Below, in pieces: positions 49,440-58,421 of a stretch of DNA of 64,000 nt; position 1 is the first letter of the stretch, and the number at the start of each line of letters is the position of its first letter. The DNA comes from Shewanella khirikhana (GTDB lineage Bacteria > Pseudomonadota > Gammaproteobacteria > Enterobacterales > Shewanellaceae): assembly GCF_003957745.1 (NCBI RefSeq), contig NZ_CP020373.1, positions 682,001 to 746,000 on the forward strand, read 5' to 3'. Under the pieces are notes generated by a model that did not search any database, was not told where the DNA came from, and worked only from the letters and a program-made list of their open reading frames with translations. The translations under genes were made by a program, and so were the position numbers.

Positions 49440-50801
49440 TCAGCGGCGACGCATGCGCGCCACAAACATGCCGTCGGCATTGGCCTGCTCTGGCCACAGG
49501 GTGAGAACTGCGCTCAGTTCACCACTGAAGGGATGCGCGGTGGCATCGAGCTCAAAATCTTCATCTGAGGCCAAAAAGGCCTCGACCACGCCCTCGTTTT
49601 CTGCGCGGGCCAGCGAGCAGGTGGCGTACACCAGCACACCGCCGCTGCGCACAGCAGCGCTGGCGCGGCGCAAAATATCCAGCTGCAGTGCAGGCTTATC
49701 CAAAATAGCGCTGGCATCGTCAATCCAGCGCATGTCTGGGTTGCGGCGCCAGGTGCCGGTGCAGGAGCAGGGTGCATCCACCAGCACACCATCAAAATAG
49801 TCTGCCTTGACCGGCAGCTTGTCACTGCGCCAGGGGCTGACTTGAATTGGCGCAAAACCGGCTTTTTCGGCGCGGCGCAGCAACTCTTCCAGTGCCTTGG
49901 GGCGAATGTCGGAGGCGATGAGTTCACCCACGCCGCCGCGTTTTTGCATCAGTGAGAAAAGCTGCAGGCTCTTGCCACCGGCGCCGGCACAGGCATCCCA
50001 CCAACGCTCACGAGCCCCGGGGGCGGCCACTTCACCAATGGCCTGAGAAGCCAAATCCTGCACTTCAAGCTTGCCCGACTTATAGGCCGCCAGCGCATCC
50101 AGGTTAATGCTTTGGCTGGCAAGCTCGATGGCATCATCAAATACCTGGCTTGCCTTCGCTGTAATCTCATCGGCCTCAAGCTGCTTTATCACCTGCTCGC
50201 GGGATTCGCCTTGAGCACGGGTCCACAGGGGCGGGCGGCGGCAAAGGGCATCGACAAAGGCAAGTCTTTCGGTGTCAGGCAGCTTGATGTGTTCCCATGC
50301 CCAGTCCGGCAGGAGATCTGATGGAGCGAATTCAAAGGCAAACTGCTGAGTTAACGCTGCGCAAATGTGGTTAAGGCTCTCTGGAGTATCACCAAAAGCG
50401 GGTATTTCCAACTTAGCCAGATTGGCCTGTGACAGCCAGCCGCTCTGGATATCCTGCCAGGGGTGATTTTCAATGGCGGCCACCAGGCTTAACTGGGTAA
50501 ACCAACGCGGGCTTTGGGCCAGGCCTAAGCCAGATGAAAATCCCAGAACTTCAGAAGCATCAACGTCATCGGCCGCAGGCAGGTTTTTCAGCCAGCCCCA
50601 CCAACGGAACAAACCAAACAGGGTCTCACGGATAAGCTTACGGTCTTTGGAGCCGTGCTTTTTGTGCTCACGGAAATAGTTCGCCAGTACCCGGTCGGCG
50701 CCTTCGCGCTGCTTAAAAATATGCGAAACCAGCAGATGCAAAGTGTTGGCATAACTGATGGCGCGGCGCTCGGCCGACGAGAGAGGTGCTGGATGTGACA
50801 T
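49440..50801 (-). CDS. RsmB/NOP-type rRNA cytosine-C5 methyltransferase
   Basis: 453 residues from ATG 50801 (upstream frame of 26 codons lacks support). Transfers a methyl group from SAM to C5 of a cytosine in rRNA. SAM-binding VSVGG-like motif appears as WWDACAGAGGKSLQLFSLM; the two catalytic cysteine motifs are DAPCSCTGTWRRNPDMRW and YATCSLARAENEGVV. An N-terminal NusB-like helical region (about 25-140) is consistent with RsmB relatives, but which rRNA site is modified is not clear. Confidence 0.88.
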   Translation of the reverse strand: MSHPAPLSSAERRAISYANTLHLLVSHIFKQREGADRVLANYFREHKKHGSKDRKLIRETLFGLFRWWGWLKNLPAADDVDASEVLGFSSGLGLAQSPRWFTQLSLVAAIENHPWQDIQSGWLSQANLAKLEIPAFGDTPESLNHICAALTQQFAFEFAPSDLLPDWAWEHIKLPDTERLAFVDALCRRPPLWTRAQGESREQVIKQLEADEITAKASQVFDDAIELASQSINLDALAAYKSGKLEVQDLASQAIGEVAAPGARERWWDACAGAGGKSLQLFSLMQKRGGVGELIASDIRPKALEELLRRAEKAGFAPIQVSPWRSDKLPVKADYFDGVLVDAPCSCTGTWRRNPDMRWIDDASAILDKPALQLDILRRASAAVRSGGVLVYATCSLARAENEGVVEAFLASDEDFELDATAHPFSGELSAVLTLWPEQANADGMFVARMRRR

Positions 50802-50888
50802 GGGCGTGCCTGCGTAAAAAAACCGGCGCCGATTGTAGCAGATGCGCCGCAAGGGCGCATCTGGGACAGCGGGAACCACTGAGACTCC

Positions 50889-51557
50889 TCAGCGGGTTAC
50901 CATCTTGGCGATGTCTTTGGCGCACTTTTCGGCGGATTTCTCGCTTGGTGGCGGCACAGCAAGGCCCTTGGCTACGGCCGGCCGGGCAGCGATGCGCTCG
51001 AGCCAGCTCTGCAGTGCATCCAAACCACTGATATCCACGCCGCTCCAGTCATAGATACGCACCCAGGGGAAGGTGGCGATATCGGCAATACTGTACTCGT
51101 CACCGGCGAGATACGCATGCTTTTCAAGCTGGGTATTCATCACCTCGAACAGGCGCCGTCCTTCCTTTTGATAGCGCTCAATGGCGGCCGGAATTTTTTC
51201 CGGGAAGTAGCGATAAAACACGTTCGCCTGACCCATCATGGGGCCAACGCCGCCCATCTGGAACATCAGCCATTGGATAACCTGCGAGCGTGCCTTGGGC
51301 TCGGATGGCATTAACTTGCCGGTTTTCTCGGCCAGATACAGCAAGATGGCGCCCGATTCAAACACCGCAAAGTCGCCGTTATCGGTATCTACAATTGCCG
51401 GAATGCGGCCATTGGGGTTGATGGCTAGAAACTCCGGCTTTTTTTGCTCAAGGGTCATGAGATCAAGGCCATGCACCCGATAATCGAGCCCAAGTTCTTC
51501 AAGGGCAATGGAAATTTTATGGCCGTTGGGGGTTGCGGCGGTATAAAGCTCAATCAT
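50889..51557 (-). CDS. glutathione S-transferase family protein, YfcG-like
   Basis: 222 residues. Thioredoxin-fold N-terminus MIELYTAATPNGHKISIALEELGLDY, where the TPNGHK motif replaces the catalytic Cys/Ser as in the disulfide-bond oxidoreductase YfcG; INPNGRIPAIVD carries the cis-proline and ESGAILLYLAEK the glutathione-binding Glu-Ser. Helical C-terminal domain from about 90. Twelve bases after the next GST on the same strand, with good RBS AAAGGAG. Confidence 0.9.
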   Translation of the reverse strand: MIELYTAATPNGHKISIALEELGLDYRVHGLDLMTLEQKKPEFLAINPNGRIPAIVDTDNGDFAVFESGAILLYLAEKTGKLMPSEPKARSQVIQWLMFQMGGVGPMMGQANVFYRYFPEKIPAAIERYQKEGRRLFEVMNTQLEKHAYLAGDEYSIADIATFPWVRIYDWSGVDISGLDALQSWLERIAARPAVAKGLAVPPPSEKSAEKCAKDIAKMVTR

Positions 51558-51569
51558 GATGTGCTCCTT

Positions 51570-52199
51570 TTATTGCTGGCTTGCCAGCAGGGCGGCGATG
51601 GCGGGACGCACAGCGATGGCGTCGTGCCAGCGGCGAATGTTTGGCATGGCGTCGGTCAGTTCAATCTCGAGCCGTGGCAGGAAGCCAATCAGCACAAAAC
51701 CTGTGATATCTGCGATGCTGAAGCGGTCGATGGCAACAAAATCCCGGCCCTCGAGGCGTGCTTCCAGGGTTGGCAGAAACTCGATGATGCGCTCACGGGA
51801 TTCTGCGCCCCAGGCCTCAACAAAGCGCTCACGGTCTTTGAAAAAGCCGGTGAGGTTACGAAATGCCTGAAACGCGACCATCAGGCCGTTCAGCTCCAGC
51901 ACCCGGTTCCACATTTCTACCTGTGCCTGCTCCAGCGGACTGTTGCCAAACAGGCTTTGGTCACTTGGATGCAGGGCATCGAAATAGCGGCAGATGGCGA
52001 CCGATTCACAGATGTGGGTGCCATCGTCAAGCGCCAGCACCGGAATACGGCCATTGACACTTTTACTTTTAAATTCAGGGGTCAGGTTGTCGCCGCCACG
52101 TAAATCCAGCTGCTCTCTTGGTACATCCAGGCCAAGTTCGGCCAGGAAAATACCCACACGGCGGGCGCTGGGAGTCGGGGCGAGTTCGAGGATTTTCAT
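51570..52199 (-). CDS. glutathione S-transferase family protein
   Basis: 209 residues. N-terminal domain MKILELAPTPSARRVGIFLAELGLDV, cis-proline segment SVNGRIPVLALDDGTHICESVAICRYF with Glu-Ser for glutathione, and a helical C-terminal domain with RFSIADITGFVLIGF. First gene of a two-GST operon, divergent from the TetR regulator at 52314. Its promoter overlaps repeated operator-like sequences. Confidence 0.9.
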   Translation of the reverse strand: MKILELAPTPSARRVGIFLAELGLDVPREQLDLRGGDNLTPEFKSKSVNGRIPVLALDDGTHICESVAICRYFDALHPSDQSLFGNSPLEQAQVEMWNRVLELNGLMVAFQAFRNLTGFFKDRERFVEAWGAESRERIIEFLPTLEARLEGRDFVAIDRFSIADITGFVLIGFLPRLEIELTDAMPNIRRWHDAIAVRPAIAALLASQQ

Positions 52200-52215
52200 A
52201 AGGTCTCTCTTTATC

Positions 52216-52265
52216 TGAACGATCGGTTAGGATAGAATCTACCCCATAACTGAACGAGCGGTCAA
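52216..52265. promoter_or_regulatory. GST promoter with paired operator-like repeats
   Basis: Two direct copies of TGAACGAKCGGTYA lie at 52216-52229 and 52251-52264, 35 bases apart. The second overlaps a minus-strand TTGACC (52260-52265) that, with TAGATT (52236-52241) at 18 bases, forms the GST promoter; the first covers the region just downstream of the start point. A related inverted segment GATCGTCAGTTCA follows at 52273. The likely binder is the divergent TetR protein. Confidence 0.55.
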
Positions 52266-52313
52266 TAATTAGATCGTCAGTTCATATTCACTTTAGTGAC
52301 GAGATATGTCCCG

Positions 52314-52886
52314 ATGGCGAGAAGCTGTAATTTTTGCAAAGAGGAAAAGCTGGAGCAGGCCATGAACCTGTTTTGGCAAAAGGGCTACGAGGGCACCTCG
52401 GTGGCCGATTTGGTCGAGCACCTGGGGATCAATCGCTTCAGCCTGTACAACAGCTTTGGCGATAAGCTGACTCTGTACCGTGACGCGCTCAGGCGTTATC
52501 TGTACACCCGTGGCCTGACCGGGCTCGAAGCACTGGAAGCCGACGACGCCGATATGGACGCGCTGCTAAATTTGGTGGAAGAGTTTGCCGCCAAGCAAAA
52601 AGATCAGCAGTTTGGCTGCTTTATGCAAAACGCGCTCTTGGAGCGCTGCGTGGAAGATGACGAAGTCAGGCGTCTTGGCAATGAGCTGTTTGAAGGGCTG
52701 GAGCAGGCATTTTGCAAGGTGATTGCACGCTATCAGACCCAAGCGCGTGCCGCCGAGCTGGCGGCCTTTTTGGTGATGCAGCTGCAGGGCATTCGGGTGC
52801 TTGGCAAGTCAGGGCAGTTTGCGCTGCTCGATGCTGCCATGGTGGTGCTCAGAGGCGAAATCCAACGCTGGAAAACGCCTGCCTGA
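52314..52886 (+). CDS. TetR family transcriptional regulator
   Basis: 190 residues from ATG 52314 (a GTG at 52296 would add 6). The DNA-binding helix-turn-helix is LFWQKGYEGTSVADLVEHLGINRFSLYNSFGDKLTLYRDALRRY, of the type found in NemR-like repressors. The ligand domain includes FGCFMQNALLERC, with two cysteines (also CNFC at the N-terminus) that could sense electrophiles; this is inference. Divergent from the two GST genes, which are its probable targets. Confidence 0.88.
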   Translation: MARSCNFCKEEKLEQAMNLFWQKGYEGTSVADLVEHLGINRFSLYNSFGDKLTLYRDALRRYLYTRGLTGLEALEADDADMDALLNLVEEFAAKQKDQQFGCFMQNALLERCVEDDEVRRLGNELFEGLEQAFCKVIARYQTQARAAELAAFLVMQLQGIRVLGKSGQFALLDAAMVVLRGEIQRWKTPA

Positions 52887-52926
52887 GCCTATCTTACTGT
52901 TTGGCTGAAAAAACTGGCGGAAAAAC

Positions 52927-53598
52927 TCAGTAATCCAGCTCCAGTGCAAAGCATAAATAGCGCATCAGCTGTTGGCAGTGTGCAAACTCGGCGGCGAGGC
53001 TTGAGGCAAAGTCGGCTTGCAGCACTGCTTTGGCTGTTAAAGGTTTAACGGCGATAAAGTCTTTGCGTTTCAGCTCATCAATTAATGGGTGTCCCTTTTC
53101 AAAGCCGCGCGGCGGCCGCGACAGGCTGTCACCGTCCATGGCAAAGCCACCGTCCGTCAGCGCTTTCAGCGCCTTTTGATAGCTTGCGGGGTTTTCATCG
53201 ATACAGCTTCTGATGGCATTGAGCGCCTTGGGCTCGGGGTGCCAGATGCCGGCGCCAATAAAGCAGCCGTCATTGGCAATATGCAGGTACAGGCCGGGCG
53301 CATGCACATCTTTACCCTGAAAATGGCGAAACTGAATACCGACATTGGTCTTGTAAGGGCGCTTATCGTGGCCAAAACGGGTGTCCCGCTGAGGCCGCAT
53401 CAGGCTGCCGCCCACCTTTTTGGCAACGGCGGTAAGGCGCGGTGACAGGGCGACAATGCCGGGGGCGGCAGCTTCGATTAACTTAAGGGCGGGGGTGCGC
53501 ACCTGGTCTTCGTAGGTGGGCTGGTTGGCCTTGAACCAGTCGCGCTCGTTATTGGCTTCGAGGGCAGCAAGAAAGTCGAAGGTCGCTTGGGTGAACAT
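52927..53598 (-). CDS. DUF2461 family protein
   Basis: 223 residues. Matches the DUF2461 (TIGR02453) pattern: FDFLAALEANNERDWFKANQPTYE at the start, then MRPQRDTRFGHDKRPYKTNVGIQF and PGLYLHIANDGCFIGAGIWHPEP. Cytoplasmic, function not established. RBS GGAG is 9 bases before ATG; convergent with the TetR gene. Confidence 0.85.
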   Translation of the reverse strand: MFTQATFDFLAALEANNERDWFKANQPTYEDQVRTPALKLIEAAAPGIVALSPRLTAVAKKVGGSLMRPQRDTRFGHDKRPYKTNVGIQFRHFQGKDVHAPGLYLHIANDGCFIGAGIWHPEPKALNAIRSCIDENPASYQKALKALTDGGFAMDGDSLSRPPRGFEKGHPLIDELKRKDFIAVKPLTAKAVLQADFASSLAAEFAHCQQLMRYLCFALELDY

Positions 53599-53698
53599 GA
53601 TTTACTCCATGAACCGGGCTCGCTTTTTGGGGAAGATCACTGACGGCGAGTAAGGTTTTTGATAGAATCCTTGGTTTTGGTAAAAGTGACAGATCAAG

Positions 53699-54265
53699 AT
53701 GACTGATGCAATCAGCCGTGCCTGCGGCAAATGTGAACTCTGCAGCGCAGAGACCGAACTTTCCCTGTTTGAAGTGCCAGCCAGTGGCGATCGCACTGAC
53801 AACGATATCGCCCTGTGCGGTACCTGTCAGGCGCAAATCGCCGATACCGCCACCCTGGATGTAAACCACTGGCGCTGTCTGAACGAAAGCATGTGGAGCA
53901 CTGTACCTGCCGTGCAGGTGATGGCCGCCCGTATGCTGAAAGAACTTTCCAGCGAAACCTGGGCTCAGGATCTGCTGGATATGATGTATCTGGATGAAGA
54001 CACCCAGGCCTGGGTCGACGCCGCCAATGCCGAAGCCGCGCTGGATGCCGACGCCGAGCCAACTCTGGACAGCAATGGCGCTCAGCTCGCTGCCGGTGAT
54101 ACCGTGGTGATCATCAAAGATCTGAACGTGAAGGGCACCAGCTTTGTGGCCAAGCGCGGCACCGCCGTGCGTAACATCGGCCTGACCAGCAACCCCGAGC
54201 ATATCGAAGGCCGGGTAAACGGTACCCGCATCGTTATCTTAAGCTGCTACGTGAAGAAGGCCTAA
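53699..54265 (+). CDS. PhnA/YjdM-like zinc-ribbon protein
   Basis: 188 residues, longer than E. coli YjdM (about 110). An N-terminal zinc ribbon with CGKCELC and LCGTCQAQI, a middle helical part, and a C-terminal PhnA domain: LAAGDTVVIIKDLNVKGTSFVAKRGTAVRNIGLTSNPEHIEGRVNGT. Despite the historical name, a direct phosphonate role is not proven for this family. Own terminator downstream. Confidence 0.87.
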   Translation: MTDAISRACGKCELCSAETELSLFEVPASGDRTDNDIALCGTCQAQIADTATLDVNHWRCLNESMWSTVPAVQVMAARMLKELSSETWAQDLLDMMYLDEDTQAWVDAANAEAALDADAEPTLDSNGAQLAAGDTVVIIKDLNVKGTSFVAKRGTAVRNIGLTSNPEHIEGRVNGTRIVILSCYVKKA

Positions 54266-54285
54266 GGGTACACTATCAGCAAGAG

Positions 54286-54309
54286 GGCTGCCTGCGGGCG
54301 GCCTTTTTT
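54286..54309 (+). terminator. terminator of the PhnA-like gene
   Basis: GGCTGCC / GGCGGCC (one G-T pair) with loop TGCG, then six T. Confidence 0.85.
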
Positions 54310-54423
54310 ATTGGTCATAGCGTTTATAAAACAATCGGATAAGTTGCAGCAGCTGACCGATGCGCTGTTACCGCCGGGCGATGTTGGTTATAGTGACAAA
54401 ATAAGCAGAAGTGGGGGCAACTT

Positions 54424-54933
54424 ATGAAAAAGCAGCAGGGCTTTACCCTGATAGAGCTGGTGGTGGTTATCATCATTCTGGGAATTCTTGCGGTGACCGC
54501 CGCGCCCAAGTTCATCAATTTAAGCAGCGATGCCTATAAAGCGCAGCTCAAGGGCGCCGAAGCGGCCATGAAAGGGGCTGTTACCCTGTTTAAATCCGCG
54601 TCTGAAATTCGCAATGCCGGCACTAACCGCGTGGTTTACGAAGACATTCGCGGCGAGCTGGGGCAACCCTGGGCCGCCAGCAGCAATGGCACCTCGCCCA
54701 GTACCGATTACAGCAACCCACCGGAAATCTTTAAAGCTGCCAGCATGGATGTGAACGACTGGCGCTATCGCATTTTTGTGAGCGGCACTTATCAGGTAGT
54801 GGCAGCGCCCGCAGCCAAGCTCGCCAGTGCCCAGCCGACTCAGGCAGAGGTGATTGCCACCAACTGCTATATCCATTACATCTGGCAATCGAGCGGTACA
54901 CCCTCCATCAGCGTGGTCGACAGCGGCTGCTGA
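54424..54933 (+). CDS. type IV pilin-like protein (MSHA family)
   Basis: 169 residues. Class III signal KKQQG before FTLIELVVVIIILGILAVTAAPKF: prepilin peptidase should cut after Gly6 and methylate Phe; Glu5 of the mature form is present. The globular domain ends with TNCYIHYIW and DSGC, two cysteines fit to form the C-terminal disulfide loop. No pilus assembly genes are adjacent, so it is an orphan pilin or pseudopilin working with a system elsewhere. Confidence 0.9.
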   Translation: MKKQQGFTLIELVVVIIILGILAVTAAPKFINLSSDAYKAQLKGAEAAMKGAVTLFKSASEIRNAGTNRVVYEDIRGELGQPWAASSNGTSPSTDYSNPPEIFKAASMDVNDWRYRIFVSGTYQVVAAPAAKLASAQPTQAEVIATNCYIHYIWQSSGTPSISVVDSGC

Positions 54934-55007
54934 CGCGCCATAGTGTCGGGGCTTCCCTTGCTAATTGTCTGAGTTACAATGGATAAAAATGCCTGCGGGA
55001 AGCAAAC

Positions 55008-56021
55008 ATGGCCAAAAAACGCGAACCCTTCGAATTGGGCGGCACTCAGATTGTCGCCGGAACCCAAACCACGGTGCGTCTGCCGGTAGCAAGGCTGTAT
55101 ACAGACACACCGGTGGATCTGCAGGTGGAAGTCTTTCACGGCAATAAACCCGGCCCTGTGCTGTTAGTGCTGGCCGCCATTCACGGCGATGAACTTAACG
55201 GCATCGAAATCTGTCGCAGGCTGCAAGGGCGTATCAATCCCAAGGCGCTCTATGGCACTGTGCTGATGGTGCCCGTGGTCAATGTGTTTGGTTTTATTCA
55301 AAAATCCCGTTACTTGCCCGACAGGCGAGACCTTAACCGCTGCTTCCCCGGCTCGGAAAAGGGCGCCCTCACCAGCCGCCTGGCCCATCTGGTGACCCGC
55401 GAGCTGGTATCCCGCGCAACCCATATTCTCGACCTGCATACAGGCGCCATACACCGCGACAATCTGCCACAAATCCGCTGCAACACCGACGATGAGGTGT
55501 TGATGAGCATGGCGCGCGCCTTTGGTGCGCCGCTTATCATGCACAACGAAGCCAAGGGCAGTTCGCTGCGGGGGTATGCCGCCAGGGCTGGCGTGCCTTG
55601 TATCTTGTACGAAGCCGGAGAGGCGCTGCGCTTCTCTGAAGCGGCCATACGTACCGGGCTTAAGGGGGCGGTGAATTTGCTGCGTCATCTGGGCATGCAA
55701 AAGGGCCGTTTGTCGCGGGGCGCATCGGATGTGGCCTCCATCAGAAGCTACTGGATCCGCTCCGAAGCCGATGGCCTGGTGCTGCAAAAAGTGAAACTGG
55801 GGCAGCGGGTCAATAAGGGCAATATTCTTGCGTATCTGGCAAGCCCCCACAGTCAGGACACCCTGCCAATTCGCGCCCCCAGCGACGGCATTGTGATTGG
55901 CATTACCAATATTCCCGTGACCAACGAAGGCGAAGGGCTGTATCACATTGCCCAATATGCCGGAGACGAGATTGAAATCGTCAACGAACAACTCGATGAA
56001 TTTTTGATGGAATACGCTTAA
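55008..56021 (+). CDS. succinylglutamate desuccinylase/aspartoacylase family protein
   Basis: 337 residues. Carboxypeptidase-like zinc hydrolase: ligands in AAIHGDELNGIE (His, Glu) and DLHTG (His), substrate arginines in DRRDLNRCFPG, and a catalytic glutamate in ILYEAGEALRF. The C-terminal domain (about 245-337) is a biotinyl-like barrel common in AstE/AspA relatives. RBS GGAAG. The FAH-family gene follows after 9 bases, so the two are likely one operon. The natural substrate is unknown. Confidence 0.9.
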   Translation: MAKKREPFELGGTQIVAGTQTTVRLPVARLYTDTPVDLQVEVFHGNKPGPVLLVLAAIHGDELNGIEICRRLQGRINPKALYGTVLMVPVVNVFGFIQKSRYLPDRRDLNRCFPGSEKGALTSRLAHLVTRELVSRATHILDLHTGAIHRDNLPQIRCNTDDEVLMSMARAFGAPLIMHNEAKGSSLRGYAARAGVPCILYEAGEALRFSEAAIRTGLKGAVNLLRHLGMQKGRLSRGASDVASIRSYWIRSEADGLVLQKVKLGQRVNKGNILAYLASPHSQDTLPIRAPSDGIVIGITNIPVTNEGEGLYHIAQYAGDEIEIVNEQLDEFLMEYA

Positions 56022-56030
56022 GGAGCGCAG

Positions 56031-56639
56031 ATGAAAGCCGTGTTTTTAGCCGGAAAAGCCATTTATCCATCAAAGATTGTCTGCATTGGCCGCAACTATG
56101 TGGCTCACGCCGAGGAGCTTGGCAACGAAGTGCCCAGCGAGCCTGTGGTGTTTGTCAAACCCGCCAGCGCCATCGGCAATGTACTGCACAGCGAGCTGGG
56201 CGAAGCGCTGCATTATGAAGCGGAAATCGCCTTTATGGTTGCCAGTGGCAAGCTGGTGGCCGCCACTGTGGGACTGGACTTGACCAAAAGGGCCTGCCAG
56301 AGTCGGCTTAAGGCCAAGGGATTGCCCTGGGAGCGAGCCAAAGCCTTTGACGGCTCGGCGCTGTTTGGGGAGTTTGTGCCCTGCCATGGCAGTGACACCC
56401 TTGGGTTAACCTTCAGCTGCGATGGTAAAAAGCTGCAGGAAGGGCACACCGGGCTGATGCTGTTTTCGCCGCAGCAACTGCTGCAAGAGGTGCAAAGCTT
56501 TATGACGCTGGAAGATGGCGACATCCTGATGACAGGCACGCCAGCCGGTGTCGGGGCGCTTGTGGCCGGTGGCAATTATCATGCTGAGCTTCTTTTGGAC
56601 GGCAAGGTACTGACCAGCGTGAGTTGGCAGGCGCGCTGA
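56031..56639 (+). CDS. fumarylacetoacetate hydrolase family protein
   Basis: 202 residues, the short form like E. coli YcgM. Starts KIVCIGRNYVAHAEELGNEVP; metal ligands are in ALHYEAEIAFM (two Glu) and the Asp of GLDLTKR; KAFDGSALFGEF and MTGTPAGVGAL complete the active site. Likely acts on an acylpyruvate. RBS AGGAG; second gene after the aspartoacylase-like protein. Confidence 0.92.
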   Translation: MKAVFLAGKAIYPSKIVCIGRNYVAHAEELGNEVPSEPVVFVKPASAIGNVLHSELGEALHYEAEIAFMVASGKLVAATVGLDLTKRACQSRLKAKGLPWERAKAFDGSALFGEFVPCHGSDTLGLTFSCDGKKLQEGHTGLMLFSPQQLLQEVQSFMTLEDGDILMTGTPAGVGALVAGGNYHAELLLDGKVLTSVSWQAR

Positions 56640-56677
56640 GCCTGCTTTTCTACCTGACGCCTTACTTGCCTCGGCTT

Positions 56678-56757
56678 CGGCGTTGTCTTCTGCTGCCCGG
56701 CGTTGCCTGCTGCTGCTCGGCGTTGCCTGCTGCTGCTCGGCGTTGCCTGCTGCTGCC
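56678..56757 (+). repeat. four tandem 20-base repeats
   Basis: Unit CGGCGTTGCCTGCTGCTGCT. Copies at 56678 (degenerate), 56698, 56718 and 56738; the second and third are identical. Located in the gap after the FAH gene; not coding in a convincing frame. Confidence 0.9.
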
Positions 56758-56839
56758 CGGCGGGGCGTAAGCTGATGATGGTCGTCAAATCAGCCAAAAG
56801 GAGTAATACTTTGGTTATGTCCAGAGTGGAGCCCGATTG

Positions 56840-57589
56840 ATGATCCTGCGTGCAAGTCTCGTTATTGTGCTTTTTTGCGCGTTTGGCGTTTGCTCTGCCG
56901 AGATGCGCGCCTGTGTCGATGAGTTTCCGCCGTACCAGAGCCTTGAACCCAAACCCCACGGCGATAACATTATTGCCCTGATGAAACTGGCCGAGCTTAT
57001 CGACCACCAGCCGGTGTTTGTTCCCAGCCCTAATTTTGCCCGTTGCCTGCATATGCTCGACACCGGCCGGGTCGACATTGTTGCCGGTATTATCAATTCT
57101 GAAAATCGTGACCAGCGTTGGCTGCTGCTGCCTTATCGTCAGGATGCCCGTTATGTGTTTTTGTACCGCCCGGGCACAGAGCCGGTTCGCCGTTACGAAG
57201 ATTTGCGTGGCCATCTGATAGCGGTCAGTCGCAACACCTTGTATTTCGAACGTTTTGATGAAGATAAACAGCTTCAGCGCGAGGTGGTCAGCGATCTGCC
57301 CACCGGCGTACGCATGTTGCTTGCCGACCGGGTAGGGCTGGTAATTGCGCCTGAAAATGCACTGCCGTTTCTCGCCAGCCAGTTCAGTGGTTTCCATGAG
57401 GCGGTGCGGGTGTCTGAGTTTGGGGTGCAGCCCGAGCGCATTATCCATTTTGCGGTCAGTCGCCGACATAAACTTGCCATCAGCAACAATGAATTAGCCA
57501 CATTGGCCGACAAGGCCTATCACGATGGAGTGTTCGAGCGGGCGATTTTTGGCGAGCCTATACCGCTCGCGCCCCCAAACAAGCAATAG
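56840..57589 (+). CDS. periplasmic solute-binding-like protein
   Basis: 249 residues from ATG 56840 (GGAG upstream). Signal peptide ILRASLVIVLFCAFGVCSA. The mature chain has RACVDEFPPYQSLEPKPHGDNI, LHMLDTGRVDIVAGIINSENRDQR and YRQDARYVFLYRPG, a family 3-like binding fold without transporter genes nearby. The ligand is unknown. Similar in class to the gene at 28287 but not a close copy. Confidence 0.8.
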   Translation: MILRASLVIVLFCAFGVCSAEMRACVDEFPPYQSLEPKPHGDNIIALMKLAELIDHQPVFVPSPNFARCLHMLDTGRVDIVAGIINSENRDQRWLLLPYRQDARYVFLYRPGTEPVRRYEDLRGHLIAVSRNTLYFERFDEDKQLQREVVSDLPTGVRMLLADRVGLVIAPENALPFLASQFSGFHEAVRVSEFGVQPERIIHFAVSRRHKLAISNNELATLADKAYHDGVFERAIFGEPIPLAPPNKQ

Positions 57590-57681
57590 CAATGGCGCTG
57601 CCAGCAGTGGCTTTGGCAGCGTTGGGGTAGCATCCGCGACGCCTTCTGCCATGTTCGGCCACTTGCCTTAGGATTTGGGTA

Positions 57682-57717
57682 AACAAAAGCGCCCAATGCT
57701 TGGCAGCAATTGGACGC
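57682..57717 (-). terminator. terminator of the DUF333 lipoprotein gene
   Basis: Minus strand GCGTCCAAT / ATTGGGCGC (one G-T pair), 11-base loop, then TTTTGTTT. Confidence 0.75.
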
Positions 57718-57737
57718 TTCAAAGGGCAGCGCTTCGC

Positions 57738-58283
57738 TTATTGCTGCTGATGGTGGGCGCGGAAGTAATCCCAGGCATTCACGACCTGACCGTCTTTGAG
57801 GTGGCAATAACCCACTTCACCGGCTTCTTCCTTCACCACTTTGTGCTCGCCGCCGATTTTTACGCAGTATTCAGCGGCTGGGTTCGCCATGCCAATGGCG
57901 GCAACCGCATCTTTGGCGTCAGTGGCCATCTTGTCGGCAGCAGCCGTTACATGGCCGCGATACAGCGCCATGGCATCTTCAACACGGCCATCGGGCAGGT
58001 GACATTCACCGCGCTTGCCGTCGGCAGCTTCAACAATCTTGTACTCGCCGCCCAGCTTGATACAGAAATCGGCGCCTGGGTTGGCAAGGCCGGTGGTTTT
58101 TTCCTGATATTGGCCTTCAGCGGCCGCCGTTTCGGTGGCTGGCGCTTCCTTGGCAGGCTCTTTTGCGGCTTGTTCTTTGGCGGGTGCCGGCGCTTTGGCT
58201 TCTGGCGCAGGCGCTTCACCGCATGCGGTTAACAGGCTGCCAACGAGCAGAGCAGAAAGGAGCGCTTTGGCTGAGTTTTTCAT
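57738..58283 (-). CDS. lipoprotein with two DUF333 repeats
   Basis: 181 residues. Lipoprotein signal KNSAKALLSALLVGSLLTAC, a long Ala/Pro/Lys/Glu linker (about 22-57), then two DUF333 units: GLANPGADFCIKLGGEYKIV...GECHLPDGR and GMANPAAEYCVKIGGEHKVV...GYCHLKDGQ, each with two Cys. The linker resembles those that span the periplasm or cell wall. Function unknown; related domains occur in hemolysin-annotated proteins. Confidence 0.88.
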   Translation of the reverse strand: MKNSAKALLSALLVGSLLTACGEAPAPEAKAPAPAKEQAAKEPAKEAPATETAAAEGQYQEKTTGLANPGADFCIKLGGEYKIVEAADGKRGECHLPDGRVEDAMALYRGHVTAAADKMATDAKDAVAAIGMANPAAEYCVKIGGEHKVVKEEAGEVGYCHLKDGQVVNAWDYFRAHHQQQ

Positions 58284-58421
58284 AACACCTCCTGTGGTCG
58301 GGAGTCTTCCCCTAACTGAAATGTACCGCAGAATGCGGCCATGATTACAACATAAGCTCGAGCCACCATAAGCCGTTGAATACGAAAGTTCCAGACTGCA
58401 CGCGACTGATTTTTGCCTGTG

